From Pseudomonas sp. PICF141 (lineage in GTDB: Bacteria; Pseudomonadota; Gammaproteobacteria; Pseudomonadales; Pseudomonadaceae), in NCBI RefSeq assembly GCF_002286815.1, contig NZ_MUNM01000040.1:1-64000 (forward strand): a stretch of 64,000 nucleotides of DNA. The letters are read 5' to 3'. A model generated the notes under the pieces. That model made no database searches. It saw only the letters and a program-made list of their open reading frames with translations, and had not been told where the DNA came from. The translations under genes and the position numbers were made by a program. Shown piece after piece: positions 35,388 to 42,123 of the stretch. How positions within the stretch are numbered: the first letter of the stretch is position 1; each line of letters opens with the position of its first letter.

Positions 35388-35737
35388 GTCCAATACCCTC
35401 ATTGCGTGGGCGGCATTCTACCCGGTTTTGCGGGTCGCGTTCGGCGGCCGGCCCGGTGGCGCAAGAAAATCCGTCGAAGGTCTTAATTTTCCTGGGTTTT
35501 ATTCGATGCGCTTGCCCGCTCGTCAGACCATTCGAGTGCCTCGCACCAAGGCCTGCCCGCCCGAAAAACGCTTGTTCTTCACTCGGGTTCCTAGTTAAAA
35601 CAGCAGCTTAGAGGAACATTGCGAATAATAACTTGCGATAAATCGCCTTGCTCAAGGCGTATTTCAAAAGGATATTTACCAAGCAATTGTCAAGTATTTC
35701 CTGTACGATGCCTGGCCAAGTTAATTTCTACAGGTTA
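35388..35737. other. Divergent spacer between the CvfB-like gene and the small gene at 35738
   Basis: 350 bases. The left half is GC-rich with no gene; the right half (35600-35737) is AT-rich and should hold the promoter of the small gene. Only short dyads such as CCTTGCTCAAGG (35646) were seen. No repeat, RNA gene or confident promoter could be assigned. Confidence 0.5.
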
Positions 35738-35926
35738 ATGGCCGCCATGCGTGTAAAAGCATCCAACAGCAAAGCAAAGCCAGCTCCAGCCGTTGAAACC
35801 AGCGAATCGATCAACAACCAGATCGCTGCGTTCCTCAAGTCTGGCGGAGAGATCCAGCAAATTGCCAAAGGCGTCAGCGGCCAGACCTTCGGCCCGTCCA
35901 AGCAGATCACGCTGGGCAAGAAGTAA
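35738..35926 (+). CDS. Small conserved Pseudomonas protein
   Basis: 62 residues from the ATG at 35738, or 59 from a second ATG at 35747; AGG lies close to the first. A basic, Ala/Lys-rich flexible N-terminus (RVKASNSKAKPAPA) is followed by a short helical segment (INNQIAAFLKSGGEIQQIAK) and a Gly-rich tail (GQTFGPSKQITLGKK). I recall near-identical small proteins in other Pseudomonas genomes, without a known function. A dyad (AAGCGCTT repeated inverted, 35947-35971) follows without a clear T tract. Confidence 0.7.
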   Translation: MAAMRVKASNSKAKPAPAVETSESINNQIAAFLKSGGEIQQIAKGVSGQTFGPSKQITLGKK

Positions 35927-36132
35927 CTCCCCGTTAGCTGGTCCGTAAGCGCTTTGAGCTTCGAAGCGCTTGGACTGGAACCCTCCCGCAATACCCCATA
36001 AAACAAATCAATATTTCAAAAATCGACGAACGGCCCTCGATGCCGGACATTCGTCGGTATGCTTGCACGTGTCTGGATCAAGCGTTTCAGCAGGTTTTCA
36101 GGACCTGCTCCTCGCTGTTCATGGAGTGACGC

Positions 36133-36849
36133 ATGCTCAAGTCCCCTCTTTTTCTGCTCGGCAGCCTGCTGTGGTATTCGGTCGCCCAAGCGCAAGTCTT
36201 CCAGCGCGAACTGGGCGATTTCGATCTCCAGCTCGCGACCACCCCCAGCCGCAGCATGGCCCAGGGGCTGGTCAAACCCTCGACGACCGGCTCGTTCCAT
36301 GGTGGCCTCGACCTGAGCCACGACAGCGGCTTCTACGTCGGTCAATGGGCCCCCAGCATGGGACTGAGCCCGTCGAGCAATCTTGAAGTCGATTCCTACA
36401 TGGGCTTTAAACAGCCTTTCGATCACTCCTTCGGCTACGAAGTGGGCATGATCCATTACAGCTACCCGCAAGTGGACACCCTTGACAGCCAGGAGCTGTT
36501 CGGCGGCCTGACCCTGCTGGGCAGCCGCTTCGGCGCGGCCTTCAGCAACGACCCCGACAAACAGAACAGCACCCTGTTTGCCGACCTCAGTGGCAATCAG
36601 CCGTTCGGCATCGGGCTCAGCCTGAAATACACCACCCACCAACTCAACACGCCGGTGTCCGTCGACGATGGGTATGTAGGGAGTTTTACCGACTGGTCGG
36701 TGAAATTGTCCCGCCCATTCATGGGCATCGATCTGGACTTGATCTACAGTGATTCAAGCCTTAGCGGCAACGATTGTTCCGCTTATTCAGGCCACAATGC
36801 CCAGTGCGACGGCGTGGTGACGCTCAAGGCTGCACACAGCTTCTATTAA
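36133..36849 (+). CDS. TorF-family putative outer-membrane porin
   Basis: 238 residues. Signal peptide MLKSPLFLLGSLLWYSVAQA, then an all-beta sequence of alternating strands with aromatic girdles (SGFYVGQWAPSMGL, EVDSYMGFKQPFDHSFGYEV, GYVGSFTDWSVKLSRPFMG) and a C-terminal aromatic residue (SFY) as required for outer-membrane insertion by BAM. The motif order (D-L-S-H-D-S-G-F-Y-V-G near residue 60) is that of the TorF/gcw_chp family. Substrate unknown. Likely monocistronic or coupled with the lipoprotein gene 77 bases downstream. Confidence 0.82.
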   Translation: MLKSPLFLLGSLLWYSVAQAQVFQRELGDFDLQLATTPSRSMAQGLVKPSTTGSFHGGLDLSHDSGFYVGQWAPSMGLSPSSNLEVDSYMGFKQPFDHSFGYEVGMIHYSYPQVDTLDSQELFGGLTLLGSRFGAAFSNDPDKQNSTLFADLSGNQPFGIGLSLKYTTHQLNTPVSVDDGYVGSFTDWSVKLSRPFMGIDLDLIYSDSSLSGNDCSAYSGHNAQCDGVVTLKAAHSFY

Positions 36850-36926
36850 TTGGCTGAACCGCCGGGCTTATCCCGCGATCACACAAGAGAACCCCTCAAG
36901 AAACCAGGTCTTCGCAAGGACTCATC

Positions 36927-37796
36927 ATGTCGCACTGGTTGAAGCAGGTCGGCGTCATCATCACCCTTAGCCTTACCGTCGCCGCATGTAGCCGCGTAGG
37001 CCTGGCTTACCGCAATCTCGACGTGATCATTCCCTGGACGCTCAGCGACTACCTGGAGATGAATCACGAACAAAAAGACTGGTTCAACGAGCGCCTCAAA
37101 GAACACCTGACCTGGCATTGCAACACGCAATTGCCCGGCTACCTCGACTGGCTGGATCGCTTGCAGGCCATGGTCGAGGCCAACCAGATCACCGACGCCG
37201 CACTGCGAACCCGCGCCCAGGAAGCTAAACAGGCCATCGCCGAAACCGCCCGGGAAATCACCCCGTCGGCCATCGAGTTGTTGCAGGGTCTTGATGACAA
37301 GCAAGTCGCGGAAATGAACGATGCCTTCGCCAAGGACCAGCGCAAACGTCAGGAGGCCTACCTCAAACCGTCTCTGGAGCAACAAATCAGGGAGCGGAGC
37401 AAGCGCATGGAGAAACGCCTGAATGTCTGGCTCGGCCCGCTCAACCCGAGCCAACAGCAACGGGTAGTGGCCTGGTCGACTGCCTTGGGTGATCAAAACA
37501 CACAATGGATTGCCAACCGCGCCCATTGGCAACAGCAATTCAGCGCGGCAGTCGCGCAGCGGCAGAGCCCGGAATTCCCACAGCGAATCGAGACACTTCT
37601 GGTGAATCGCGAGAGTTTGTGGACGCCGGCTTACCGCGAGGCCTACGACAACACCGAAGCCCAGGCTCGGGCGTTGCTGGTGGACGTGATGGCCGAGAGC
37701 ACACCGGTTCAACGTGAACGGTTGCTGCACAAAATTGAAGGCGTGCGCAAGGATTTCGCCGATTTGAAATGCCTGAAAGCGGCGCGGAAGGTATAG
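36927..37796 (+). CDS. DUF6279-type lipoprotein
   Basis: 289 residues. The signal peptide ends in the lipobox TVAACS, so the mature protein is lipid-anchored at Cys22. The mature part is almost entirely alpha-helical and highly charged, with the conserved RNLDVIIPWTLSDYLEMNHE opening followed by QKDWFNERLKEHLTWH. Similar proteins annotated DUF6279 are common in Pseudomonas and have no established function. Its C-terminus (DFADLKCLKA) has one Cys. Confidence 0.85.
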   Translation: MSHWLKQVGVIITLSLTVAACSRVGLAYRNLDVIIPWTLSDYLEMNHEQKDWFNERLKEHLTWHCNTQLPGYLDWLDRLQAMVEANQITDAALRTRAQEAKQAIAETAREITPSAIELLQGLDDKQVAEMNDAFAKDQRKRQEAYLKPSLEQQIRERSKRMEKRLNVWLGPLNPSQQQRVVAWSTALGDQNTQWIANRAHWQQQFSAAVAQRQSPEFPQRIETLLVNRESLWTPAYREAYDNTEAQARALLVDVMAESTPVQRERLLHKIEGVRKDFADLKCLKAARKV

Positions 37797-37808
37797 GTTC
37801 CAAAGATA

Positions 37809-37910
37809 AAAGCTTCGCGGGCAAGCCTCGCTCCTACGGATAAGTGTCGTTCACACATTTTGTGAACAACACAAAACCCGTAGGAGCGAGGCTTGCCCGC
37901 GAAGCTTTTT
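37809..37910. repeat. REP inverted pair, family A variant, with T tract
   Basis: AAAGCTTCGCGGGCAAGCCT with CGCTCCTACGG at the left and its complement at the right ending GCGAAGCTTTTT. A long, nearly perfect stem ending in five T, between convergent genes, so it can act as a terminator both ways. Confidence 0.92.
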
Positions 37911-37916
37911 ACGGTA

Positions 37917-38309
37917 TCAAGCAATCTGCGCCTTCGACGCCACCTCATCAAACGTCAATTCCTCCAGCGCATCTTCCTGTTCATCCAGCACCTGCCGCGG
38001 ATGCTCATTACCCGGAATGCTGCTGTCGATCAGGCTCAACAAACTCGAGCCCCTGGGCGTCAAAATGTAGTTCTCGCCATTACCACCCTGGTCCTCGGGC
38101 CGAGGCTCGATATAGCCGCGCTGCAGCAGTAGTTTTTCATACTCGCCAGCCACCGTTTTCAGGTGATCCAGGTTCTCGAACGGCTCACCCGCGGCGGCTT
38201 TCTGCGCCGCATACTGCTCGGCATAAGGCCGAGGAGTGAAACTGTGGCCAGCGCCGTTCTGCACTTCATGCAGCAAGCGCTCCATCAAATCCCAGTTATA
38301 AGTCGTCAT
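37917..38309 (-). CDS. Small winged-helix-like protein, possibly DUF2513-related
   Basis: 130 residues, starting at 38309 after GGAGG (9 bases). It opens YNWDLMERLLHEVQN, then has helical and turn elements ending LLLQRGYIEPRPEDQ and YILTPRGSSLLSLID, a pattern of a winged-helix domain (L-T-P-R-G is common in the wing region). The acidic C-terminus is probably disordered. It may be a transcriptional or phage-type accessory protein; I cannot assign a function. Confidence 0.75.
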   Translation of the reverse strand: MTTYNWDLMERLLHEVQNGAGHSFTPRPYAEQYAAQKAAAGEPFENLDHLKTVAGEYEKLLLQRGYIEPRPEDQGGNGENYILTPRGSSLLSLIDSSIPGNEHPRQVLDEQEDALEELTFDEVASKAQIA

Positions 38310-38509
38310 CCTGATCAACCTCCAGAGCCCGTGAGTGAAATGGCCTTCATAGTTGTGACCGACATGAACAGCAGCCGTTCAGCCGAGATATTTCGCCTTA
38401 CCGACCGGCGGCCTGTCGATTTGAGCGCAGGCCAAACGACTAGGCTGTGTAAGACGGTTTACCCCTCTGCGCGGATCGACTTTCGCCAAAGCATGCAGGA
38501 GAAATCACC

Positions 38510-39244
38510 ATGAACATTCAGAACCATCCGGTCGTGTCCCGGGAAGAATGGCTCGCCGCCCGTAAACAACACCTGGCCCACGAAAAAGCCTTCACCAAGG
38601 AACGAGACAAACTCAGCGCCGAACGCCGTGCCCTGCCCTGGGTGAAAATCGACAAACCCTACCGCTTCCAGGGCCCCAACGGCGAACTGAGCCTGGCCGA
38701 CCTGTTCGGCGGCCGCAGCCAATTGATCATCTACCACTTCATGTTCGCCGCAGGCTGGGACGAAGGCTGCCCAGGCTGCTCGTTCCTCTCCGACCACATC
38801 GACGGCGCCAACCAACACCTGGCCCATCATGATGTAGCCGTGGTCGCGGTTTCCCACGCCCCGTTCGCCGAATTCCAACCCTTCAAACGGCGCATGGGCT
38901 GGAAATTCGACTGGGTCTCGTCCGAAGGCTGCGACTTCAACTATGACTTTGGCGTCTCAGCCCGAGCCGAAGACGTCGCCGCTGGAAAAGCCACCTACAA
39001 CTACGAGAAATCCGACGGCGCCGAAGAAGAACTCCCAGGGCTCAGCGTGTTTTATCGCAATGAAGCGGGGGAGATTTTTCACACCTATTCAACGTATGCC
39101 CGAGGTTTGGATTTGCTGGTGGGGGCCTACAACTATCTCGATCTAACGCCGAAAGGGCGTAATGAAGAGGAGATCATGGATTGGGTGAGGCATCACGATC
39201 GGTATGAGAACAAGGCCTCGGCCAGTTGCTGCCATGGAGGATAG
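38510..39244 (+). CDS. DUF899 family thioredoxin-like protein
   Basis: 244 residues. DUF899 features: N-terminal VSREEWLAARKQHLAHEKAF, the ERRALPWVKIDKPYRFQG loop, LIIYHFMFAAGWDEGCPGCS with a CPGC-type motif at the thioredoxin active-site position, and the aromatic WKFDWVSSEGCDFNYDFG. The Cys pair points to a redox or peroxide-related function, but no activity is established for the family as far as I know. Good ribosome site (AGGAGA) ahead of the ATG. Ends CCHGG, with two more Cys. Confidence 0.88.
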   Translation: MNIQNHPVVSREEWLAARKQHLAHEKAFTKERDKLSAERRALPWVKIDKPYRFQGPNGELSLADLFGGRSQLIIYHFMFAAGWDEGCPGCSFLSDHIDGANQHLAHHDVAVVAVSHAPFAEFQPFKRRMGWKFDWVSSEGCDFNYDFGVSARAEDVAAGKATYNYEKSDGAEEELPGLSVFYRNEAGEIFHTYSTYARGLDLLVGAYNYLDLTPKGRNEEEIMDWVRHHDRYENKASASCCHGG

Positions 39245-39304
39245 AACGCAGCCATCGCGGGCATTGGCTCGGGTTGAACACAACATCCGTGAACACCACA
39301 AATC

Positions 39305-39399
39305 CCCTGTGGGAGCGAGCCTGCTCGCGATGACTGACTGACATTCAACATTGATGTCGACTGATACACCGCTTTCGCGAGCAGGCTCGCTCCCACAAG
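39305..39399. repeat. REP inverted pair, family A variant (GAGCGAGCCTGCTCGCGA)
   Basis: CCTGTGGGAGCGAGCCTGCT with CGCGATGAC at the left; TCGCGAGCAGGCTCGCTCCC with ACAAGG at the right; the centre has AACATTGATGT as in other family A copies. Confidence 0.92.
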
Positions 39400-39509
39400 G
39401 TTGCGTGGTGTTCTGTAGGTTGCATCCGTTTGCCTGACTGCAACTGGGGCAAATGCCCTACAACAACCTCGGAATCAGGCACCTTGCACCGCTGGAACGA
39501 TGAAGCTTA

Positions 39510-39720
39510 TAGTCCGCCCGTCGCCCAAATGGCGATTCAGGTTTGGCGACCTGATTATAGAGAATGCGAAGGCTATCAGCTTAATTGCAGGCGCCAACGC
39601 ACCCGCAAAGCCGCTATTTTATGGCGGCTGTGCGCGGGAGATCTTCGGATCTGCCGGTTTCTCTGTACCGGTTCGCCAACCTGCGTACAGCTGCCACCCT
39701 CTCGTTTGGCGACGACTGAG
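39510..39720 (+). ncRNA. Candidate structured leader RNA, C4-antisense-like arrangement
   Basis: Four local or long-range structures can be read directly. (1) A hairpin at 39602-39638 with CCCGC/GCGGG and AGCCGC/GCGGCT. (2) AGATC-TTCG-GATCT at 39639-39652, a UUCG tetraloop. (3) CTGTAC/GTACAG at 39663-39690 enclosing GGTT/AACC. (4) Two blocks upstream, CGTCGCCCAAAT (39519-39530) and CAGGTTTGGCGACCTG (39538-39553), that are nearly complementary to CGTTTGGCGACG (39703-39714) and CCGGTTCGCCAACCTG (39668-39683). It ends about 35 bases before the start codon of the next gene. Paired antisense blocks around hairpins resemble phage C4-type RNAs, but this is only a resemblance. It could be a cis leader or a processed sRNA. 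Confidence 0.5.
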
Positions 39721-39754
39721 TGACGGCATTAGCCAATCAAACAGAGATCTTCAA

Positions 39755-40027
39755 ATGAATCGATACATGCCCCTCACCGGAATCGACCTGATCCCGGCGT
39801 CTCTACTTATTGATACCCAAGCGCCACTCGACGTCCTGCACGCGATGGCGGATTACCGCATTCGCACGGTTACCCAGGTGCTGGAGAACATCGCCTTTCG
39901 TGCCGAGATTGGTTGCGACACGGTGGTGCTTTCTGACTTTTCCAAACTGCTGGCCATTCCGTTGCGGGATGGTTGTGATTTGATGGATGTGATTGGTAGA
40001 CGGTTGCGGGCGCAGGCTGCGGAGTGA
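39755..40027 (+). CDS. 90-residue hypothetical protein downstream of the structured RNA
   Basis: MNRYMPLTGIDLIPASLLID opens a short protein whose centre (LDVLHAMADYRIRTVTQVLE) is helical and amphipathic, ending VIGRRLRAQAAE. Acidic and hydrophobic residues alternate; there is no signal peptide or membrane helix. I do not recognise the family. The start at 39755 is chosen because the frame upstream of it is the structured RNA; AGAG precedes it weakly. A terminator follows at 40036. Confidence 0.7.
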   Translation: MNRYMPLTGIDLIPASLLIDTQAPLDVLHAMADYRIRTVTQVLENIAFRAEIGCDTVVLSDFSKLLAIPLRDGCDLMDVIGRRLRAQAAE

Positions 40028-40035
40028 ATGAAAAT

Positions 40036-40059
40036 GGGCGACCTATAGGTCGCCTGTTT
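40036..40059 (+). terminator. Terminator after the 90-residue protein gene
   Basis: GGCGACCTATAGGTCGCC is a perfect palindromic stem followed by TGTTTCAT. The weak T tract lowers confidence. Confidence 0.65.
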
Positions 40060-40218
40060 CATATGGGGTATACAAATTTATTTACCTGCTTCCATTACAC
40101 CCTCCTGAGGATAGATCAGAAGGTGTAAACCTTATTCAGGACGGGACAGACCAGACAAATAAATCCGTCCCCTTTTCTCCAGCCCCCTTTTCTCACAGGC
40201 ATTTTAGGCATTAAAACC

Positions 40219-40482
40219 TTAATCTTCCGTCTTCGTCAGCGCCTGTAAATATTTAAAAGGAGAATTTCCGACATCAAACCCCATATCTAATGCTAACTGC
40301 TGAATTTCTTTAAGCTCATCAATAGTCAAAGCCACATCATATTCACAAATACGTTCACAAAGAATCTCTAAGGCCAAGCTCTCTTCATTATATTTAACAT
40401 AGTCCAATGCACCCTCAAGAAACACCGCCTCCAAACGCCCTTCAAACTTAGCACCTAACTTTAATATTCATTGCGAGTACAT
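40219..40482 (-). pseudogene. MafI-like immunity gene with a stop at codon 5
   Basis: From the ATG at 40482 the frame reads MYSQ, then TGA (40468-40470), then continues without interruption as ILKLGAKFEGRLEAVFLEGA ... EESLALEILCERICEYDVAL to the stop at 40219. The EESLALE-LC-EYD pattern is that of MafI-family immunity proteins. A single base change in codon 5 therefore inactivated it, unless translation restarts at the TTG at 40434 (71 residues) or the stop is read through. It lies 7 bases behind the end of the EndoU-like fragment, as an immunity gene should. Confidence 0.7.
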
Positions 40483-40488
40483 AGCAGC

Positions 40489-40877
40489 CTACTTAATCGA
40501 CTTATAGGGTGGTATAGGTGCGTCGTCAGGAAATGCAGTTACGACATTGCTTATCGCGGGTTGATAGACAACACGCCCCCATCGCGCACCTCGTAAGCAA
40601 CCCACTTCGCTGGATCGCCATTTTTTGTGTACAAACCGCCCGTTCCTGTCTGGGCATACCACTTCGTATCTGGCGATGTCACAATATCACCCACTTCATG
40701 AATTACCTTATCTGCGGACCAGCTTTCCGGAAAACTGTTTTCCCCGACTTTAAAGGGGACAGATTTATTTTCTGACGCTATTTTCTGGCCACCACTCTTA
40801 GAAAATAAATCCGTCCCCTTTACGACCCAACCATAATTATGCCCCTTCCCCTCACCAAGTTTCTCGCTTTGACTCAT
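40489..40877 (-). pseudogene. Fragment of an EndoU-like CDI toxin domain, frameshifted and interrupted
   Basis: Minus-strand frame from 40877: SEKLGEGKGHNYGWVV, then 23-25 residues encoded by an inserted repeat (40752-40821), then FPESWSADKVIHEVGDIVTS and KNGDPAKWVAYEVRDGG. After five G (40576-40580) the open frame ends at once in SINPR, but the next frame gives RVVYQPAISNVVTAFPDDAP and stops at 40489. The endings VVTAFP and FP-x-SW are typical of bacterial EndoU nuclease domains. One missing G, the foreign insert and the lack of an upstream delivery domain make it non-functional as it stands. It begins inside the end of the Imm42-like gene. Confidence 0.6.
40752..40821. repeat. AAAGGGGACAGATTTATTTTC short inverted-end repeat
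   Basis: 70 bases with inverted ends AAAGGGGACAGATTTATTTT and AAAATAAATCCGTCCCCTTT. It sits inside the EndoU-like fragment, adding codons without a stop. A second copy is at 41526; this one has an extra 13 bases (TGACGCTATTTTC). A lone half-end is seen near 40159-40176 (AAATAAATCCGTCCCCTTTT). Confidence 0.85.
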
Positions 40878-41398
40878 AATCTTTAACCACATCAAAAATT
40901 ATCTCAGAGGCCTTTTTTTTATCAATTATCACTTCAGACACCTTAACCAACTCCAAACCAGTTACTGCACCCCCCCTCACTAGAGAGACAGTTAAGATTA
41001 GCCCCCAGTATCCTTATTTTATTTTTAAACCCTACTGCAAAAACAAAGCACCCAAACTCTTCTAGATTATTTGACGATGCGTGAAACCTATAATCCTCAA
41101 CAAAACCTTCATGAGACTCAGCGCCCAGCTTCGCAGGCAACATACCCTCAAGCATGTACAGAAATGCAATCTTGGCATCCATATGAAATAATTTCGAGTC
41201 ATCAACTGGATTGACTAGAGCATTATCTGACTTCACACAGTGAACATCACCTCCTAACGTGGCAACACCCGCCACATCAGGAAAGATTGCAGAGTCAATA
41301 ATAAAATGAAACATCCCATTTTTATAACTACCTTCTTGACTCCATTGCGGAATGTACTTCATCAGGATGGCAAATTTTATCGGATCACCAAAAATCAT
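40852..41398 (-). pseudogene. Imm42-like immunity gene, frameshifted in a 7-G tract
   Basis: ATG at 41398 gives MIFGDPIKFAILMKYIPQWS with GSYKNGMFHFIID, the typical opening of Imm42 immunity proteins. At GGGGGGG (40970-40976) the frame shifts: the present one ends after GCSNWFGVG (151 residues), whereas removing one G continues as AVTGLELVKVSEVIIDKKKA SEIIFDVVKDYESKRETW and stops at 40852, the normal kind of Imm42 ending. It may be inactive, or switch by slippage. It follows the toxin tail at 41403, from which it is separated by 4 bases (TGATGAAATG), i.e. a normal toxin-immunity junction. Confidence 0.75.
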
Positions 41399-41402
41399 TT
41401 CA

Positions 41403-41503
41403 TCACCTCCACTTTCCTTTTACCCCTAACACATCCTTTACACTTTGCGGAATATCGGCCTTATTAATAGGCACTCTTTCGTCACCCGTGCTTCCTGCCC
41501 AAT
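41403..41503 (-). pseudogene. C-terminal tail of a displaced CDI toxin
   Basis: The minus strand reads HWAGSTGDERVPINKADIPQ SVKDVLGVKGKWR and stop at 41403-41405, directly before the ATG of the Imm42-like gene. Endings of this sort occur in polymorphic toxins delivered by CdiA. The coding sequence disappears upstream near the AAAGGGGAC repeat at 41526, so only about 33 residues remain. It has no start codon and no delivery domain. Confidence 0.6.
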
Positions 41504-41525
41504 GAGAAAAAAAGGGGACGAGAAA

Positions 41526-41582
41526 AAAGGGGACAGATTTATTTTCTGGCCACCACTCTTAGAAAATAAATCCGTCCCCTTT
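41526..41582. repeat. AAAGGGGACAGATTTATTTTC short inverted-end repeat, second copy
   Basis: 57 bases, identical to the copy at 40752 apart from lacking 13 internal bases and one base in the arm orientation. It is flanked by extra end fragments (AAAAAGGGGACGAG on the left, TGTCCCCTTTACG on the right), as if several repeat ends had accumulated. It lies between cdiI and the displaced toxin tail. Confidence 0.85.
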
Positions 41583-41640
41583 ACGCTGTCCCCTTTACGC
41601 TCTCAAGAAAAACGTGGCCTGTCCCCGCCCTTCTCTTGTC

Positions 41641-42123
41641 TCACGCCTGCTTAATAACTTGAAAAAAAGTAACAACTGGACCGTAGTCCTGATCAGAATT
41701 GGAAACCTCAACAGAAAACAACCTATTCGGAAACTTATCCTTTAAAACCAAACGCCAAGATAATGCAACAATTTCGCACAACTGCTCAAAGACAACATCA
41801 TCCACCTTATCAGTGCAGCCTGCAAAAACATCATATAAATGAGTATGATTTAACATTCTCTCTACTGCACCAATATCACCTTCAAAACTCTGCATCCAAG
41901 ATGCAAAAACATCAACATTATACTTGCTTTCTAGAATAACAGCTTCGCCCACGACGACAAAATCAGGAAACAACAGTCGGCAAAACAACAATGAATCCTC
42001 AGGACTACATACATCACTCATATAAGCAAATACATCAACACTATTTTTATCCGCCCACTGGGATCGCCATAGTTCATACTTACTCAAACCACTAAACGGC
42101 TTAATTGTATTAATTTTTATCAT
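41641..42123 (-). CDS. cdiI: Immunity protein of the CDI system
   Basis: 160 residues, acidic and cytosolic, no signal peptide. It overlaps the cdiA stop by 4 bases (ATGA), exactly the position of a CdiI that neutralises the CdiA C-terminal toxin. It begins MIKINTIKPFSGLSKYELWR and ends VTFFQVIKQA; I do not recognise a named immunity family. It is clearly more AT-rich than cdiA, as usual for exchangeable toxin/immunity modules. Function is inferred from position. Confidence 0.8.
   Translation of the reverse strand: MIKINTIKPFSGLSKYELWRSQWADKNSVDVFAYMSDVCSPEDSLLFCRLLFPDFVVVGEAVILESKYNVDVFASWMQSFEGDIGAVERMLNHTHLYDVFAGCTDKVDDVVFEQLCEIVALSWRLVLKDKFPNRLFSVEVSNSDQDYGPVVTFFQVIKQA

Noticed and set aside
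37809..37910. Small open frames inside REP elements
   Set aside because: Short frames arise from the GC-rich repeats and recur wherever the same repeat occurs.
40551..40895. Treating the 114-codon frame near the EndoU fragment as an intact gene
   Set aside because: Its N-terminus is the end of the Imm42-like gene in another frame, its centre is a mobile repeat, and its last residues result from a frameshift.
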